A stretch of DNA of 40,489 nt, from NCBI RefSeq assembly GCF_001635455.1, contig NZ_LWEH01000298.1:1-40489 (forward strand), in the 5' to 3' direction. Each line of letters opens with the position of its first letter. The first letter of the stretch is position 1. This DNA is from Vibrio sp. HI00D65. Its GTDB lineage: Bacteria; Pseudomonadota; Gammaproteobacteria; Enterobacterales; Vibrionaceae. A program made the position numbers and the translations under genes. Positions 24,280 through 32,464 of the stretch are shown piece by piece. Under the pieces are notes generated by a model, which made no database searches, was not told where the DNA came from, and worked only from the letters and a program-made list of their open reading frames with translations.

Positions 24280-25356
24280 ATGAAAGCGGCGACAGCGAGC
24301 ATTGATTTAAATGCGCTTGAGCACAATCTAAGCCAAATAAAATCGAAAGCCCCACAGTGTAAAGTGATGTCTGTTGTCAAAGCCAATGGCTATGGTCACG
24401 GCTTACTGCACATTGCTAAGCACTCTAAAAGCTCAGATGCGTTTGGTGTGGCGCGTATTGAGGAAGCATTGCAGCTGCGAGCTGGTGGCATTGTTCAGCC
24501 TATTCTATTGCTTGAGGGTTTTTATTCTTCCGGCGATTTACCGATTCTGGTCACCAATAACATTCAAACGGTGGTGCATTGTGAAGAACAGATTAGTGCT
24601 CTGGAAAATTCAGTTCTAGAATCACCGGTTGTGGTATGGCTAAAAGTCGATAGTGGTATGCACCGTTTAGGTGTTCGTTCTGAGCAATATCACGATTTCG
24701 TTGAGCGCCTGCATCAATGCCCAAATGTGGCTAAACCTTTACGCTATATGAGCCACTTTGGCTGTGCTGATGAGTTAGATAAAACAACGACCGAGCAGCA
24801 AACAGAATTATTTTTATCTCTAACAGAAGGCTGTGAGGGTGAGCGTTCGCTTGCGAACTCAGCGGGTTTACTTGCTTGGCCTAATAGCCACCTGGATTGG
24901 GTGCGTCCGGGAATCATCTCTTACGGTGTATCACCGTTTATTGATAAAACAGCACAAGAGCTTGGCTTTATGCCTGTGATGACCCTTACCTCGCACCTGA
25001 TTGCTGTGCGTGATTTGAAGGCTGGTGAAAGTGTGGGTTATGGCGCGAACTGGACCAGTGAACGTGACACCAAAGTGGGGGTTATCGCGATTGGTTACGG
25101 TGACGGCTACCCTCGAACTGCGCCTAACGGCACACCTGTGTTTGTAAATGGCAGAAAAGTGCCTATTGCAGGCCGAGTATCTATGGACATGTTAACGGTC
25201 GATCTTGGGCCGGATGCTCAAGATAAAGTCGGTGATGAAGCGATACTTTGGGGCAAAGAGTTACCTTCAGAGGAAGTGGCAGAACATATCGGTACTATCG
25301 CTTACGAGTTGGTTACGAAACTTACCTCGCGTGTAGCGATGGAATACGTGAAGTAA
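24280..25356 (+). CDS. alr: alanine racemase
   Basis: This PLP enzyme interconverts L- and D-alanine for peptidoglycan. I chose the ATG at 24280 because its product, MKAATASIDLNALEHNL, aligns with the start of E. coli and other Vibrio Alr. Upstream in-frame starts at 24271 and 24265 would add 3-5 residues. The PLP lysine is K34 in VVKANGYGHG. The catalytic tyrosine lies in VGYGANW near 253, and the conserved RVSMDMLTVDLG segment is present. There is no signal peptide, so this is the cytoplasmic biosynthetic type rather than the periplasmic broad-spectrum racemase of vibrios. Confidence 0.95.
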   Translation: MKAATASIDLNALEHNLSQIKSKAPQCKVMSVVKANGYGHGLLHIAKHSKSSDAFGVARIEEALQLRAGGIVQPILLLEGFYSSGDLPILVTNNIQTVVHCEEQISALENSVLESPVVVWLKVDSGMHRLGVRSEQYHDFVERLHQCPNVAKPLRYMSHFGCADELDKTTTEQQTELFLSLTEGCEGERSLANSAGLLAWPNSHLDWVRPGIISYGVSPFIDKTAQELGFMPVMTLTSHLIAVRDLKAGESVGYGANWTSERDTKVGVIAIGYGDGYPRTAPNGTPVFVNGRKVPIAGRVSMDMLTVDLGPDAQDKVGDEAILWGKELPSEEVAEHIGTIAYELVTKLTSRVAMEYVK

Positions 25357-25514
25357 CTTGGTTAGTCAGCCCCCCCCAACTTATGATGCTTTAGTCTCCT
25401 GATAAACCAGCCTTTCTAAGTTAAGGTTTATCTACTCAATTTTCTATTACTCAAGAGGGATGCATTTCTGTGTCCCCCTTTTTATTCCGCCACTCTAGGC
25501 TTGGTTACGATGAG

Positions 25515-25934
25515 CTACTCTCCTTGGATAGTAACCACCACTGTGCGGCTACCACCGTAGTCTCGGTGCTCTCCTAAGTAAATGCCCTGCCATGTTCCTA
25601 AAGCTAAACGACCATTGGTGATAGGGATTGTCACACTGTTTCCAAGTGTTGATGCTTTAATGTGAGCAGGCATATCATCATCACCTTCATAAGTGTGCTT
25701 GTAGTAGGGCGCTCGTTCGGGCACAAACTTGTTGAAGTGTGACTCCATATCACTACGGACGGTCGGATCGGCGTTTTCATTGAGCGTTAAGCTGGCAGAA
25801 GTATGCTGAATAAATAGATGTAATAAACCAACAGATAGAGAGTTTATCTCGTGTATCTGTTGTTCAATTTCATCAGTAATGAGATGAAATCCACGCTTTT
25901 GTGCGTTTAGGTGTATAGTCTTCTGAATCCACAT
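25515..25934 (-). CDS. yjbQ: YjbQ family protein (UPF0047)
   Basis: This compact 139-residue protein matches the YjbQ/UPF0047 family over its full length, with characteristic LFIQHTSASLTLNENADPTVRSDMESHFNKFVP and LGTWQGIYLGEHRDYGG motifs. Conserved His and Asp residues in these motifs form the known metal/substrate pocket. Weak thiamine-phosphate synthase activity has been reported for family members, but the true role is unsettled. It is divergent from pgi across 326 bp that hold the dyad at 26039-26091. Confidence 0.88.
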   Translation of the reverse strand: MWIQKTIHLNAQKRGFHLITDEIEQQIHEINSLSVGLLHLFIQHTSASLTLNENADPTVRSDMESHFNKFVPERAPYYKHTYEGDDDMPAHIKASTLGNSVTIPITNGRLALGTWQGIYLGEHRDYGGSRTVVVTIQGE

Positions 25935-26038
25935 ACGCCATCCTTTATAATGTATTTGGAAAAAAAGTAGTTTGAGGCTATCTTTTGAACTTGAATTTGT
26001 CTGGTCTCGCTCACATTTAATTATTTTAGAGCCAGAGT

Positions 26039-26091
26039 CTGTACCGATTCCTGTCTCAGGAAATCTAATCCTGATTTATCTCAAGGTACAG
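26039..26091. promoter_or_regulatory. 53-bp nested, symmetric dyad in the yjbQ-pgi intergenic region
   Basis: The outer arms CTGTACC (26039-26045) and GGTACAG (26085-26091) and the inner arms TCAGGA (26056-26061) and TCCTGA (26069-26074) are perfect. Exactly ten bases separate the outer and inner arms on each side, with a 7-base centre. It could be a two-site operator or an RNA hairpin followed by TTTT at 26093. The rest of the 326-bp gap holds AT-rich DNA, a possible -10 (CATAAT) near 26104, and a small palindrome TCACC-CT-GGTGA at 26209-26220 in the pgi leader. Confidence 0.5.
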
Positions 26092-26260
26092 CTTTTCATA
26101 TACGGCATAATACGTCGTGAAAAAAAATTACAAAGAATCTTTCAGTAGTGACGCGGTTTGGTCATCACAGAAAAATATAAACTTTCGCCTAATCGGGGGT
26201 TCTATTCATCACCCTGGTGACGTTTAGAATAAAACCTACAGTAACATCGGGATAGATACC

Positions 26261-27913
26261 ATGTTGAAAAATATCAACCCAACGCAAACACAAGCGTGGA
26301 AAGCTCTAACAGCTCATTTCGAGTCTGCTCAAGATATGGATATGAAAGAGCTTTTTGCTCAAGATGCAAAACGTTTCGAGAGCTTTTCTACTCGTTTCGG
26401 TTCAGACATCTTAGTCGATTACTCTAAGAACCTAATCGATGCAGAAACGATGCAGCACCTATTCGCTCTTGCAAACGAGACTGAAGTTAAGTCTGCAATT
26501 GAAGCGATGTTCAGCGGTGATGCAATCAACAAGACTGAAGGCCGTTCAGTACTTCACACTGCACTGCGTAACCGTAGCGACAAGCCAGTAATGGTTGATG
26601 GCAAAGACGTAATGCCAGCAGTTAACGCTGTACTAGCAAAAATGGAACTGTTCACACACCGCATCGTTTCTGGTGAGTGGAAAGGTTACACAGGTAAAGA
26701 GATCACTGATGTTGTGAACATTGGTATCGGCGGTTCGGATCTTGGCCCATACATGGTGACTGAAGCACTAACGCCATACAAAACTCGCCTAAACATGCAC
26801 TTCGTTTCGAACGTAGATGGTACGCACATCGTTGAGACGCTTAAGTCTCTGAACCCAGAAACAACGCTGTTCCTAGTAGCATCAAAAACATTCACGACTC
26901 AAGAAACAATGACGAACGCACACTCTGCTCGTGATTGGTTCCTAGCAGAAGCAGGTGATGAAGCGCATGTAGCCAAGCACTTCGCAGCTCTATCAACAAA
27001 CGTAACTGCAGTCGCAGAATTTGGTATCGATACTGACAACATGTTCGAATTCTGGGACTGGGTTGGTGGTCGTTACTCACTATGGTCTGCGATCGGTCTT
27101 TCTATTTCTCTTTCTGTAGGCTTCGATAACTTCGTTGAGCTACTAGAAGGTGCTCACGAGATGGATAATCACTTTGCTTCAACTGAGTTTGAAAGCAACA
27201 TTCCAGTAATCCTTGCGCTTATCGGTATTTGGTACAACAACTTCCACGGTGCTGAGTCAGAAGCAATTCTACCTTACGACCAGTACATGCACCGTTTTGC
27301 GGCTTACTTCCAGCAAGGTAATATGGAATCAAACGGTAAGTTTGTAGACCGTGAAGGTAACCCAGTAGAGTACCAAACAGGTCCTATCATCTGGGGTGAA
27401 CCAGGTACAAACGGCCAACATGCTTTCTACCAACTGATTCACCAAGGTACTAAGCTGATCCCATCAGACTTCATCGCGCCTGCAATCAGCCACAACCCAG
27501 CATCTGATCACCACCAGAAGCTAATGTCCAACTTCTTTGCTCAAACTGAAGCTCTAGCATTTGGTAAGGCAAAAGAAACTGTGGAAGCTGAATTCCTAGC
27601 GGCTGGCAAAACTGCAGAAGAAGTAGCTGAACTAGTACCTTTCAAAGTGTTTGAAGGTAACCGCCCAACGAACTCTATTCTTGTTAAGCAAATTACACCT
27701 CGCTCTCTGGGTAACCTAATCGCGATGTACGAACACAAGATCTTCGTTCAAGGTGTTATCTGGAACATCTTCAGCTTCGACCAGTGGGGTGTAGAACTTG
27801 GTAAGCAACTAGCAAACCAAATTCTTCCAGAGCTTGCTGATGACGCAGAAGTGACATCTCACGACAGCTCAACGAACGGTCTAATCAACGCATTCAAAGC
27901 GCTTAAAGCTTAA
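26261..27913 (+). CDS. pgi: glucose-6-phosphate isomerase
   Basis: Pgi interconverts glucose-6-phosphate and fructose-6-phosphate in glycolysis and gluconeogenesis. The 550-residue protein matches the bacterial family length. The signature segments DVVNIGIGGSDLGPYM (about 149-164), the phosphate-binding VASKTFTTQET, the catalytic glutamate/histidine region GPIIWGEPGTNGQHAFYQLIHQGT and the C-terminal lysine region (SFDQWGVELGKQLA) are all seen. GGGATAG lies upstream of the ATG. Codon bias indicates high expression. It is monocistronic with its own terminator. Confidence 0.98.
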   Translation: MLKNINPTQTQAWKALTAHFESAQDMDMKELFAQDAKRFESFSTRFGSDILVDYSKNLIDAETMQHLFALANETEVKSAIEAMFSGDAINKTEGRSVLHTALRNRSDKPVMVDGKDVMPAVNAVLAKMELFTHRIVSGEWKGYTGKEITDVVNIGIGGSDLGPYMVTEALTPYKTRLNMHFVSNVDGTHIVETLKSLNPETTLFLVASKTFTTQETMTNAHSARDWFLAEAGDEAHVAKHFAALSTNVTAVAEFGIDTDNMFEFWDWVGGRYSLWSAIGLSISLSVGFDNFVELLEGAHEMDNHFASTEFESNIPVILALIGIWYNNFHGAESEAILPYDQYMHRFAAYFQQGNMESNGKFVDREGNPVEYQTGPIIWGEPGTNGQHAFYQLIHQGTKLIPSDFIAPAISHNPASDHHQKLMSNFFAQTEALAFGKAKETVEAEFLAAGKTAEEVAELVPFKVFEGNRPTNSILVKQITPRSLGNLIAMYEHKIFVQGVIWNIFSFDQWGVELGKQLANQILPELADDAEVTSHDSSTNGLINAFKALKA

Positions 27914-27934
27914 TTGAGTTGATAACATAAAAGT

Positions 27935-27962
27935 AAACGCCAACCTCAGGGTTGGCGTTTTT
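27935..27962 (+). terminator. terminator after pgi
   Basis: The 11-bp perfect stem AAACGCCAACC / GGTTGGCGTTT has a 4-nt loop and a T-run. Confidence 0.92.
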
Positions 27963-27999
27963 GTATCTGTAGAGTAAGCAATGATTGAATTGCAGGTAA

Positions 28000-28030
28000 T
28001 AAAAAAGGCTGACGTATCGAAGCCAGCCTT
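28000..28030 (-). terminator. terminator of the zur-cheX transcript
   Basis: Read on the minus strand, the stem AAGGCTG / CAGCCTT is followed by a run of six T. It lies 25-55 bases after the cheX stop and faces the pgi terminator. Confidence 0.8.
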
Positions 28031-28054
28031 CTAAATATTTTTCAGTAGTTACCT

Positions 28055-28516
28055 TTATTCGAAACAGATCTCGATGAAGGCATTACCCCACTGAGATGAG
28101 AAAGGCATGATTATGATTGCGCCTTCGCATTTGTGACGAATAGTATGGCCTTTACCAGAAACCACAATCGGTGTTGCCATGTCGAAGTCGAAGCCGCTTT
28201 CCGCAAGAATACGTTTTGCACCACCCGTTACCATGTTCGTGATCTCACCAACCATGTCGGTTACTTCTTCGTTCAAACCGTTTGGTCGCTCACCAAGCAT
28301 GTTTTCCATGATTTGCAGAGCCAGACCTTCATCAAAGGTAATCGACATTGAACCACGAGACTGTGGACCAACCATACCGATTAAACCAGAGACATCACCA
28401 CGAGCGATTTCATCTTTCTTAACTCTTGGTTTTTGTGGCTTCAATTCTAGAGAAGCCATCGTTTTTAGAACGTTCATCAAAGAAGCTAAAAACGGGTTTA
28501 CAAATTCAGCGCGCAT
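28055..28516 (-). CDS. cheX: chemotaxis phosphatase CheX
   Basis: CheX belongs to the CheC/CheX/FliY family of phosphatases that dephosphorylate CheY-P or related response regulators. The 153-residue protein carries the single catalytic E-x-x-N motif of CheX, E91 and N94 in VGEITNMVTGGAK. The fold pattern is the family one (N-terminal NPFLASLMNVLKTM, central RGSMSITFDEGLALQIMENML). It starts 17 bp after the zur stop and is probably co-transcribed with it. It is not near other chemotaxis genes here, so its response regulator partner cannot be told from context. Confidence 0.88.
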   Translation of the reverse strand: MRAEFVNPFLASLMNVLKTMASLELKPQKPRVKKDEIARGDVSGLIGMVGPQSRGSMSITFDEGLALQIMENMLGERPNGLNEEVTDMVGEITNMVTGGAKRILAESGFDFDMATPIVVSGKGHTIRHKCEGAIIIMPFSSQWGNAFIEICFE

Positions 28517-28533
28517 AATGTTCTTCTATAATC

Positions 28534-28992
28534 TTATTCTTTCATATCGGAGGAGCAAGATTGGCAAATGCCATGCGATTCAATGACGTGGTTGGTCAAT
28601 TGAAAGCCATGCTTCTCAGCGTTACTCGCGAGCAGAGTCACAAGGGAATCGTCTTGTAGTTCTATCACTGTGCCACATTTATCGCAGATCAGTAGTTGGG
28701 AGAAATGTTTATTGGCATTACAAGAACAGCAGCATATAAAGCTGTTGGTTGACTCAACTCTGTGAATGAAACCTTGCTCCAACAAGAAATCCAAAGCGCG
28801 ATACACTGTAGGTGGCTTTGCTTGCGGCTCACTGACTTTCAATTGCTCTAATAATTCATAAGCACTAGAGGCTTTCTTATTAGAGAAGATGAGCTCAAAC
28901 ACTCGCTTTCTTTGAGGCGTTAATCTAACACCACGCGATGCGCATATCCCTTCAACTTGCTCTATTAATGTGTGGTCCAAATTCTTCACCAT
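28534..28992 (-). CDS. zur: zinc uptake regulator Zur (Fur family)
   Basis: Zur represses zinc import genes when zinc is bound. The 152-residue Fur-family protein has the DNA-binding winged helix (RGVRLTPQRKRVFELIF; KPPTVYRALDFLLEQGFIHRVEST), which resembles E. coli Zur more than Fur. Structural zinc cysteines are in CDKCG and CQSC. It also has a CCCSC cluster (FICCCSCNANKHF). It stands first in a zur-cheX pair. I did not find a convincing Zur box in its own upstream region. An AAGGA lies 12-13 bases before the ATG. Confidence 0.9.
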   Translation of the reverse strand: MVKNLDHTLIEQVEGICASRGVRLTPQRKRVFELIFSNKKASSAYELLEQLKVSEPQAKPPTVYRALDFLLEQGFIHRVESTNSFICCCSCNANKHFSQLLICDKCGTVIELQDDSLVTLLASNAEKHGFQLTNHVIESHGICQSCSSDMKE

Positions 28993-29270
28993 TCAATCGG
29001 ACATCCTTAAACAAACCCTATTTTCAGGTTATTTAGGCTAAGGAGCCATTGATTTCTATTAAAGTCAGGTACAGAGCGTATTGTGACCCACGACTTTGAA
29101 TAAGACAAGGTAACTCAAAATGACATTGTGACTCAAGGCATAACTGATTAGTAAAGCTGAATTAGAGATCTGGTGAATAATTTATAAATAATGTTTGCAT
29201 ATTGGGAGTGCTCAAATAGCTCGAGACACCATGTTTTGGGGGGCTCTTCATTTGAATACGCATTTATAGG

Positions 29271-29293
29271 TCATATAAGACTATTTTATATGA
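29271..29293. promoter_or_regulatory. inverted repeat upstream of the mgtE unit, candidate operator
   Basis: TCATATAA (29271-29278) and TTATATGA (29286-29293) form a perfect 8-bp inverted repeat with a 7-base centre. It lies about 100 bp upstream of the promoter at 29393-29421, in the 690-bp gap between zur and mgtE. The rest of 28993-29270 is AT-rich and shows no ORF or further repeat I can support. Confidence 0.4.
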
Positions 29294-29392
29294 ACGCATT
29301 AAACGTAGCTTACAACTAAGCAAATTTAAATCTCAAGTTATTGAGAGAAATATTTTGCAACATCATAGTTGCTAAGTTGTATATTGATATTG

Positions 29393-29421
29393 TTGACTAT
29401 GAGGCGTCAGATACCTACTAT
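29393..29421 (+). promoter_or_regulatory. promoter of the leader-mgtE unit
   Basis: TTGACT (29393-29398) and TACTAT (29416-29421) are separated by exactly 17 bp. Transcription would start near 29428, giving a leader of about 255 nt before mgtE. Confidence 0.65.
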
Positions 29422-29449
29422 GCGCCCATATTTTTACAGGAGAAATATT

Positions 29450-29509
29450 ATGGAAAACGACAGTCGAAGGTGGATTACTAGCTCAAGAGCGAGAATCCTA
29501 TTGGAGTAA
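29450..29509 (+). CDS. 19-residue leader peptide upstream of mgtE
   Basis: This short ORF encodes MENDSRRWITSSRARILLE. CAGGAGA lies at a good distance upstream of the ATG, a better ribosome binding site than that of mgtE itself. It begins about 22 bases after the predicted transcription start. The N-terminus has acidic residues at positions 2 and 4, followed by arginines. This recalls the acidic/proline-rich start of the Salmonella mgtA leader peptide MgtL, in which low magnesium destabilises the translating ribosome. A two-codon ORF (ATG GAC TAA, 29511-29519), with TTGGAG upstream, follows at once. Sensing of magnesium is an inference from the downstream gene and this resemblance. The peptide has no other recognisable feature. 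Confidence 0.55.
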   Translation: MENDSRRWITSSRARILLE

Positions 29510-29561
29510 TATGGACTAAACACTGTTTCCCCCTTTAATTCTTCTCTCCCTCTTATTAATG

Positions 29562-29592
29562 ACGTTGGTTTCTTTCTCTGAAACTCAAACGT
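29562..29592 (+). other. hairpin in the mgtE leader RNA
   Basis: ACGTT (29562-29566) pairs with AACGT (29588-29592), and GTTTC (29568-29572) with GAAAC (29580-29584), around the loop TTTCTCT. It sits in a pyrimidine-rich tract (29525-29580) that could act as a Rho-loading site. No T-run follows. Confidence 0.45.
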
Positions 29593-29682
29593 TATCTTGT
29601 TAGTAACCACCTGAAAATGAAGTTTTTTCTATTGCTCGAATAGGGCAAGGGATCGTCATATCTAATAAAAAGGTGCGTTATC

Positions 29683-30933
29683 ATGACCGTTATTAACACA
29701 ATAAACGAATACAACCATCATCAAACCGTTAGCTTCGAGTCTGGTGCGACTCAGGTAGATTTCACTCTTTTTAATCATTGGATTGAAATGCGTGAGATAC
29801 AAAAGCTTAACCAACATTTTAACGCTGAATACATTCAGCAAGCGCTTTGTTTTACTCCTCAGTTATCGGCAGAGTCGCTTCAACGTCTTTGTTCACTTGA
29901 GGGGTTCGACTATCAGCAAGATGTAGAGCTGTTTCTTCAAGCAAGGCATCCAGTTATCCATGCTGTTAATTCCGCAGCAATGACAGTGCTCTATCATGAT
30001 ATGTCCGTAGAGCAGGCGAAAAAAGCATTGAACAGTCTGTATGTTGAGTTTGCCTGTCTTACTATCGTCGATGATATGGGACGGTTTGTTGGCCTAATCA
30101 AACTGGATATGTTGTTTAAGTCTCAACCTGATTTAAAACTGTCTGAGATTGTACATCATGCCATTAGCTGTCATTTTAGCGCATCACAAGAACATGCGGT
30201 GGCGCTACTCAAACAAAGTCGTTTTGACGTTGTTCCAATCTTAAATAGTCAGGGACTTCCTGTCGGTTTGCTATCGGCTAAATCGGCGATAGATATCGTT
30301 ACCGAAGAGCAAACTGAAGACATGGAACGATTGATGGGCATTCAGCAAGATGGTCATGTCGGCGACTATATGAACTTGTCTGTTATGGATCATGTGAGTA
30401 AGCGTATTGTCTGGGTAATAGGCCTAGCCATATTGGGTTTGCTATCCGGTATGGTGATCCATAGTTATGAAGATGCAATTGAAGCGTTTACGGTTTTGGC
30501 CTTGTACATGCCAATGATAGCGGACTCTGGCGGTAATGCTGGTACGCAGTCTGCGACTGTGATGGTGCGCTCTCTGGCGTTAGGAAGCATCAAGCTGCGT
30601 GACTGGCTGTGCGTGTTGTGGAAGGAAACACGCATTGCCATTGTCATTGGTGGTGCACTGGCTGTTATTTCCTTAGGGAAAGTGAGCTTACTGTCTTATG
30701 GCGTTGAGTTGCCGGCGAATCTGACATTAACCATGTTGGGCTGTGCAATTGGCCTAGCACTCTTCTTCCAAATAGTCTCTTCTACCGTTATTGGCGCTAT
30801 GCTACCTATGATGACTAAACGACTCAACCTTGACCCTGCCGTTGTCGCTAGTCCAGCGATAACCACCATCGTTGATATTGGTGGGCTGCTAATCTATTTC
30901 TTCTGTACTACTCGATTACTCGGTTTGTCTTAA
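29683..30933 (+). CDS. mgtE: MgtE-type magnesium transporter
   Basis: MgtE proteins are dimeric magnesium channels gated by cytoplasmic magnesium. The 416-residue protein has a short N-terminal helical domain (about 25-90), a tandem CBS region (about 95-208) and five membrane helices from about 241. The ion-pore signatures are SGGNAGTQS (282-290) and LDPAVVASPAITTIVD (383-398), the latter ending in the conserved pore aspartate. The N-domain is shorter than in typical MgtE (family about 450 residues), which may alter gating. Its ribosome binding site is modest (AAAAGGTG). It follows the leader ORF at 29450 and precedes a 428-residue membrane protein after 22 bp. The zur/dusA surroundings suggest a later insertion. 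Confidence 0.88.
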   Translation: MTVINTINEYNHHQTVSFESGATQVDFTLFNHWIEMREIQKLNQHFNAEYIQQALCFTPQLSAESLQRLCSLEGFDYQQDVELFLQARHPVIHAVNSAAMTVLYHDMSVEQAKKALNSLYVEFACLTIVDDMGRFVGLIKLDMLFKSQPDLKLSEIVHHAISCHFSASQEHAVALLKQSRFDVVPILNSQGLPVGLLSAKSAIDIVTEEQTEDMERLMGIQQDGHVGDYMNLSVMDHVSKRIVWVIGLAILGLLSGMVIHSYEDAIEAFTVLALYMPMIADSGGNAGTQSATVMVRSLALGSIKLRDWLCVLWKETRIAIVIGGALAVISLGKVSLLSYGVELPANLTLTMLGCAIGLALFFQIVSSTVIGAMLPMMTKRLNLDPAVVASPAITTIVDIGGLLIYFFCTTRLLGLS

Positions 30934-30955
30934 CCTCAGAGTAGGAGTTGTCATC

Positions 30956-32242
30956 ATGAATATAGAATGGAGAGCGAGCAACGCTATAATGGTGTCCCAG
31001 ATGCTACGAGGTGGTGAGGTTGGAACCATAGATATCAAGATCTATATGGATAGCCAACGTTATTCAGTTGCAGATTTCAGTGAGGAGGCAACTGATGATC
31101 TGTACCGTTCAATATTCCTCTATCACAACACTGATAGTCTATTAACTGAAGAAGCTCGACTGGAGTTCATCTCTCTGGAAATGGGTCACTGGTGTCCTAC
31201 AACTGAAAGTAGACTAGTGGAATGGTTAACGTCGTTCCATACTGCGATACGTGCACGTTGTCTTTCGGTTTGTTGTGAATCTGGATACCCTGGCGTGCCA
31301 TCTTTGTGTTGGCAGGTGGAGAGGGTAAATTACAAGTTTGCTCTTTTGTTTGAGCGTTGCCCATCGGCGCGCTCATTACATCAACGCTTATTGGTCATCG
31401 CATGCCAAGAACTGTTAAAACTCTATGAAAGGTTGAGAGACAATCATGCAGAGTCGTCATCGCAATCTGTGTTGAGCTGTTTGTCTCGGCTTTTGTTTGA
31501 ACGCAACCATATTGCAGGCTGGCGTCCATACGAACAGAGAAAGAAAGCATATAGTGGAACGGGGTATCGTGATGAAATCGAGGAGTTTGCCTCTAGTTGG
31601 CCGGCTTATCGGCATGAACACTTATGTGCTCAGCGCCGTGCATCCGTAAACCACCTGATAACCATTGCTTTAAGCAGCATGCTCGCTATGTCAGTCGTGT
31701 TAATGTTCAATATTCATTTGATGAAACAGGATGGACATTTGACTTTGAGTCTACTTATATTGATCTGCTTACTTTATGGTGGGCGTGATGTAGTCAAAGA
31801 AGTTCTCAAATTAAAGATCACCAAGCAGCTTAACAAATTTAATTTCTACCGAAGATATAAATTGATTCGACCTGGAAGTTTTCGAAGTATTGGTAAACGA
31901 AAAACTCGGATGCAGTCTCAATTTAGTCCGCAAAAAGCATCATCTAAGATGTGTTTGCAAAAAGCGGAGAGTATCTCTGTTGCCAAAAGACTTAGTAAAC
32001 ATGCAGTATCAGTGTACTGCGAGACTCAAATATCACTAAACAGCTTAGACAAATATCGTAAGACGCAGCATTTTAGAGTGCTGAATCAGCATGGAGAAAG
32101 TGAACGTACACCAATACGAGATAATCGTGACTTGCATATTTGCATCCAAATCACCCAATCAAATAGAAACACCATAACAAAATCATTTCGTTGTAATAAT
32201 GAGGACAATAGTCGTTGGTTTGAAATAAAACCGGTAAGCTAG
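30956..32242 (+). CDS. uncharacterised two-pass membrane protein linked to mgtE
   Basis: I do not recognise this 428-residue protein. Residues 1-230 are predicted soluble and contain nine cysteines, several in a cluster (C102, C106, C107, C118, C134). Two hydrophobic helices follow at about 232-252 and 260-276 with a short polar loop, then a basic stretch (KLKITKQLNKFNFYRRYKLI region, 285-320) and a long Lys/Arg/Ser-rich C-terminal tail. The loop would face the periplasm and both ends the cytoplasm by the positive-inside rule. It starts 22 bp after mgtE, with AGGAG upstream of the ATG, and is surely co-transcribed. The tail after about 320 has a different composition and could be fast-evolving. 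A role in magnesium handling is an inference from the operon only. Confidence 0.75.
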   Translation: MNIEWRASNAIMVSQMLRGGEVGTIDIKIYMDSQRYSVADFSEEATDDLYRSIFLYHNTDSLLTEEARLEFISLEMGHWCPTTESRLVEWLTSFHTAIRARCLSVCCESGYPGVPSLCWQVERVNYKFALLFERCPSARSLHQRLLVIACQELLKLYERLRDNHAESSSQSVLSCLSRLLFERNHIAGWRPYEQRKKAYSGTGYRDEIEEFASSWPAYRHEHLCAQRRASVNHLITIALSSMLAMSVVLMFNIHLMKQDGHLTLSLLILICLLYGGRDVVKEVLKLKITKQLNKFNFYRRYKLIRPGSFRSIGKRKTRMQSQFSPQKASSKMCLQKAESISVAKRLSKHAVSVYCETQISLNSLDKYRKTQHFRVLNQHGESERTPIRDNRDLHICIQITQSNRNTITKSFRCNNEDNSRWFEIKPVS

Positions 32243-32464
32243 ATTGAGGTGGCTGGTGGCCTTTGAATTGCAATTGTTGATCCGGATGCGTGCTGGTAAC
32301 CGCGTTGGTTCGATTATTAGCCACTTCGCTTTCTTTTTGAAACTCTTCCGTTCCCTGTGTATTATTGACTGTTTTTTTGATCACGATAACCGCTTTATTA
32401 CGGAGTGTGTGAAACTCCACAATATTCAAAGCGGATTTGATGGGTAAAATTATTAGGTAAAACA

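Noticed and set aside
25369..25376. Run of eight C after alr, possible phase-variable tract
   Set aside because: It lies after the alr stop, not in a promoter or coding region, so a phase-switch role has no support. It may also be a sequencing artefact.
32244..32447. 67-codon plus-strand frame starting TTG just before dusA
   Set aside because: It has no ribosome binding site, an unlikely start codon and cysteine/phenylalanine-rich composition. It is more likely non-coding leader DNA.
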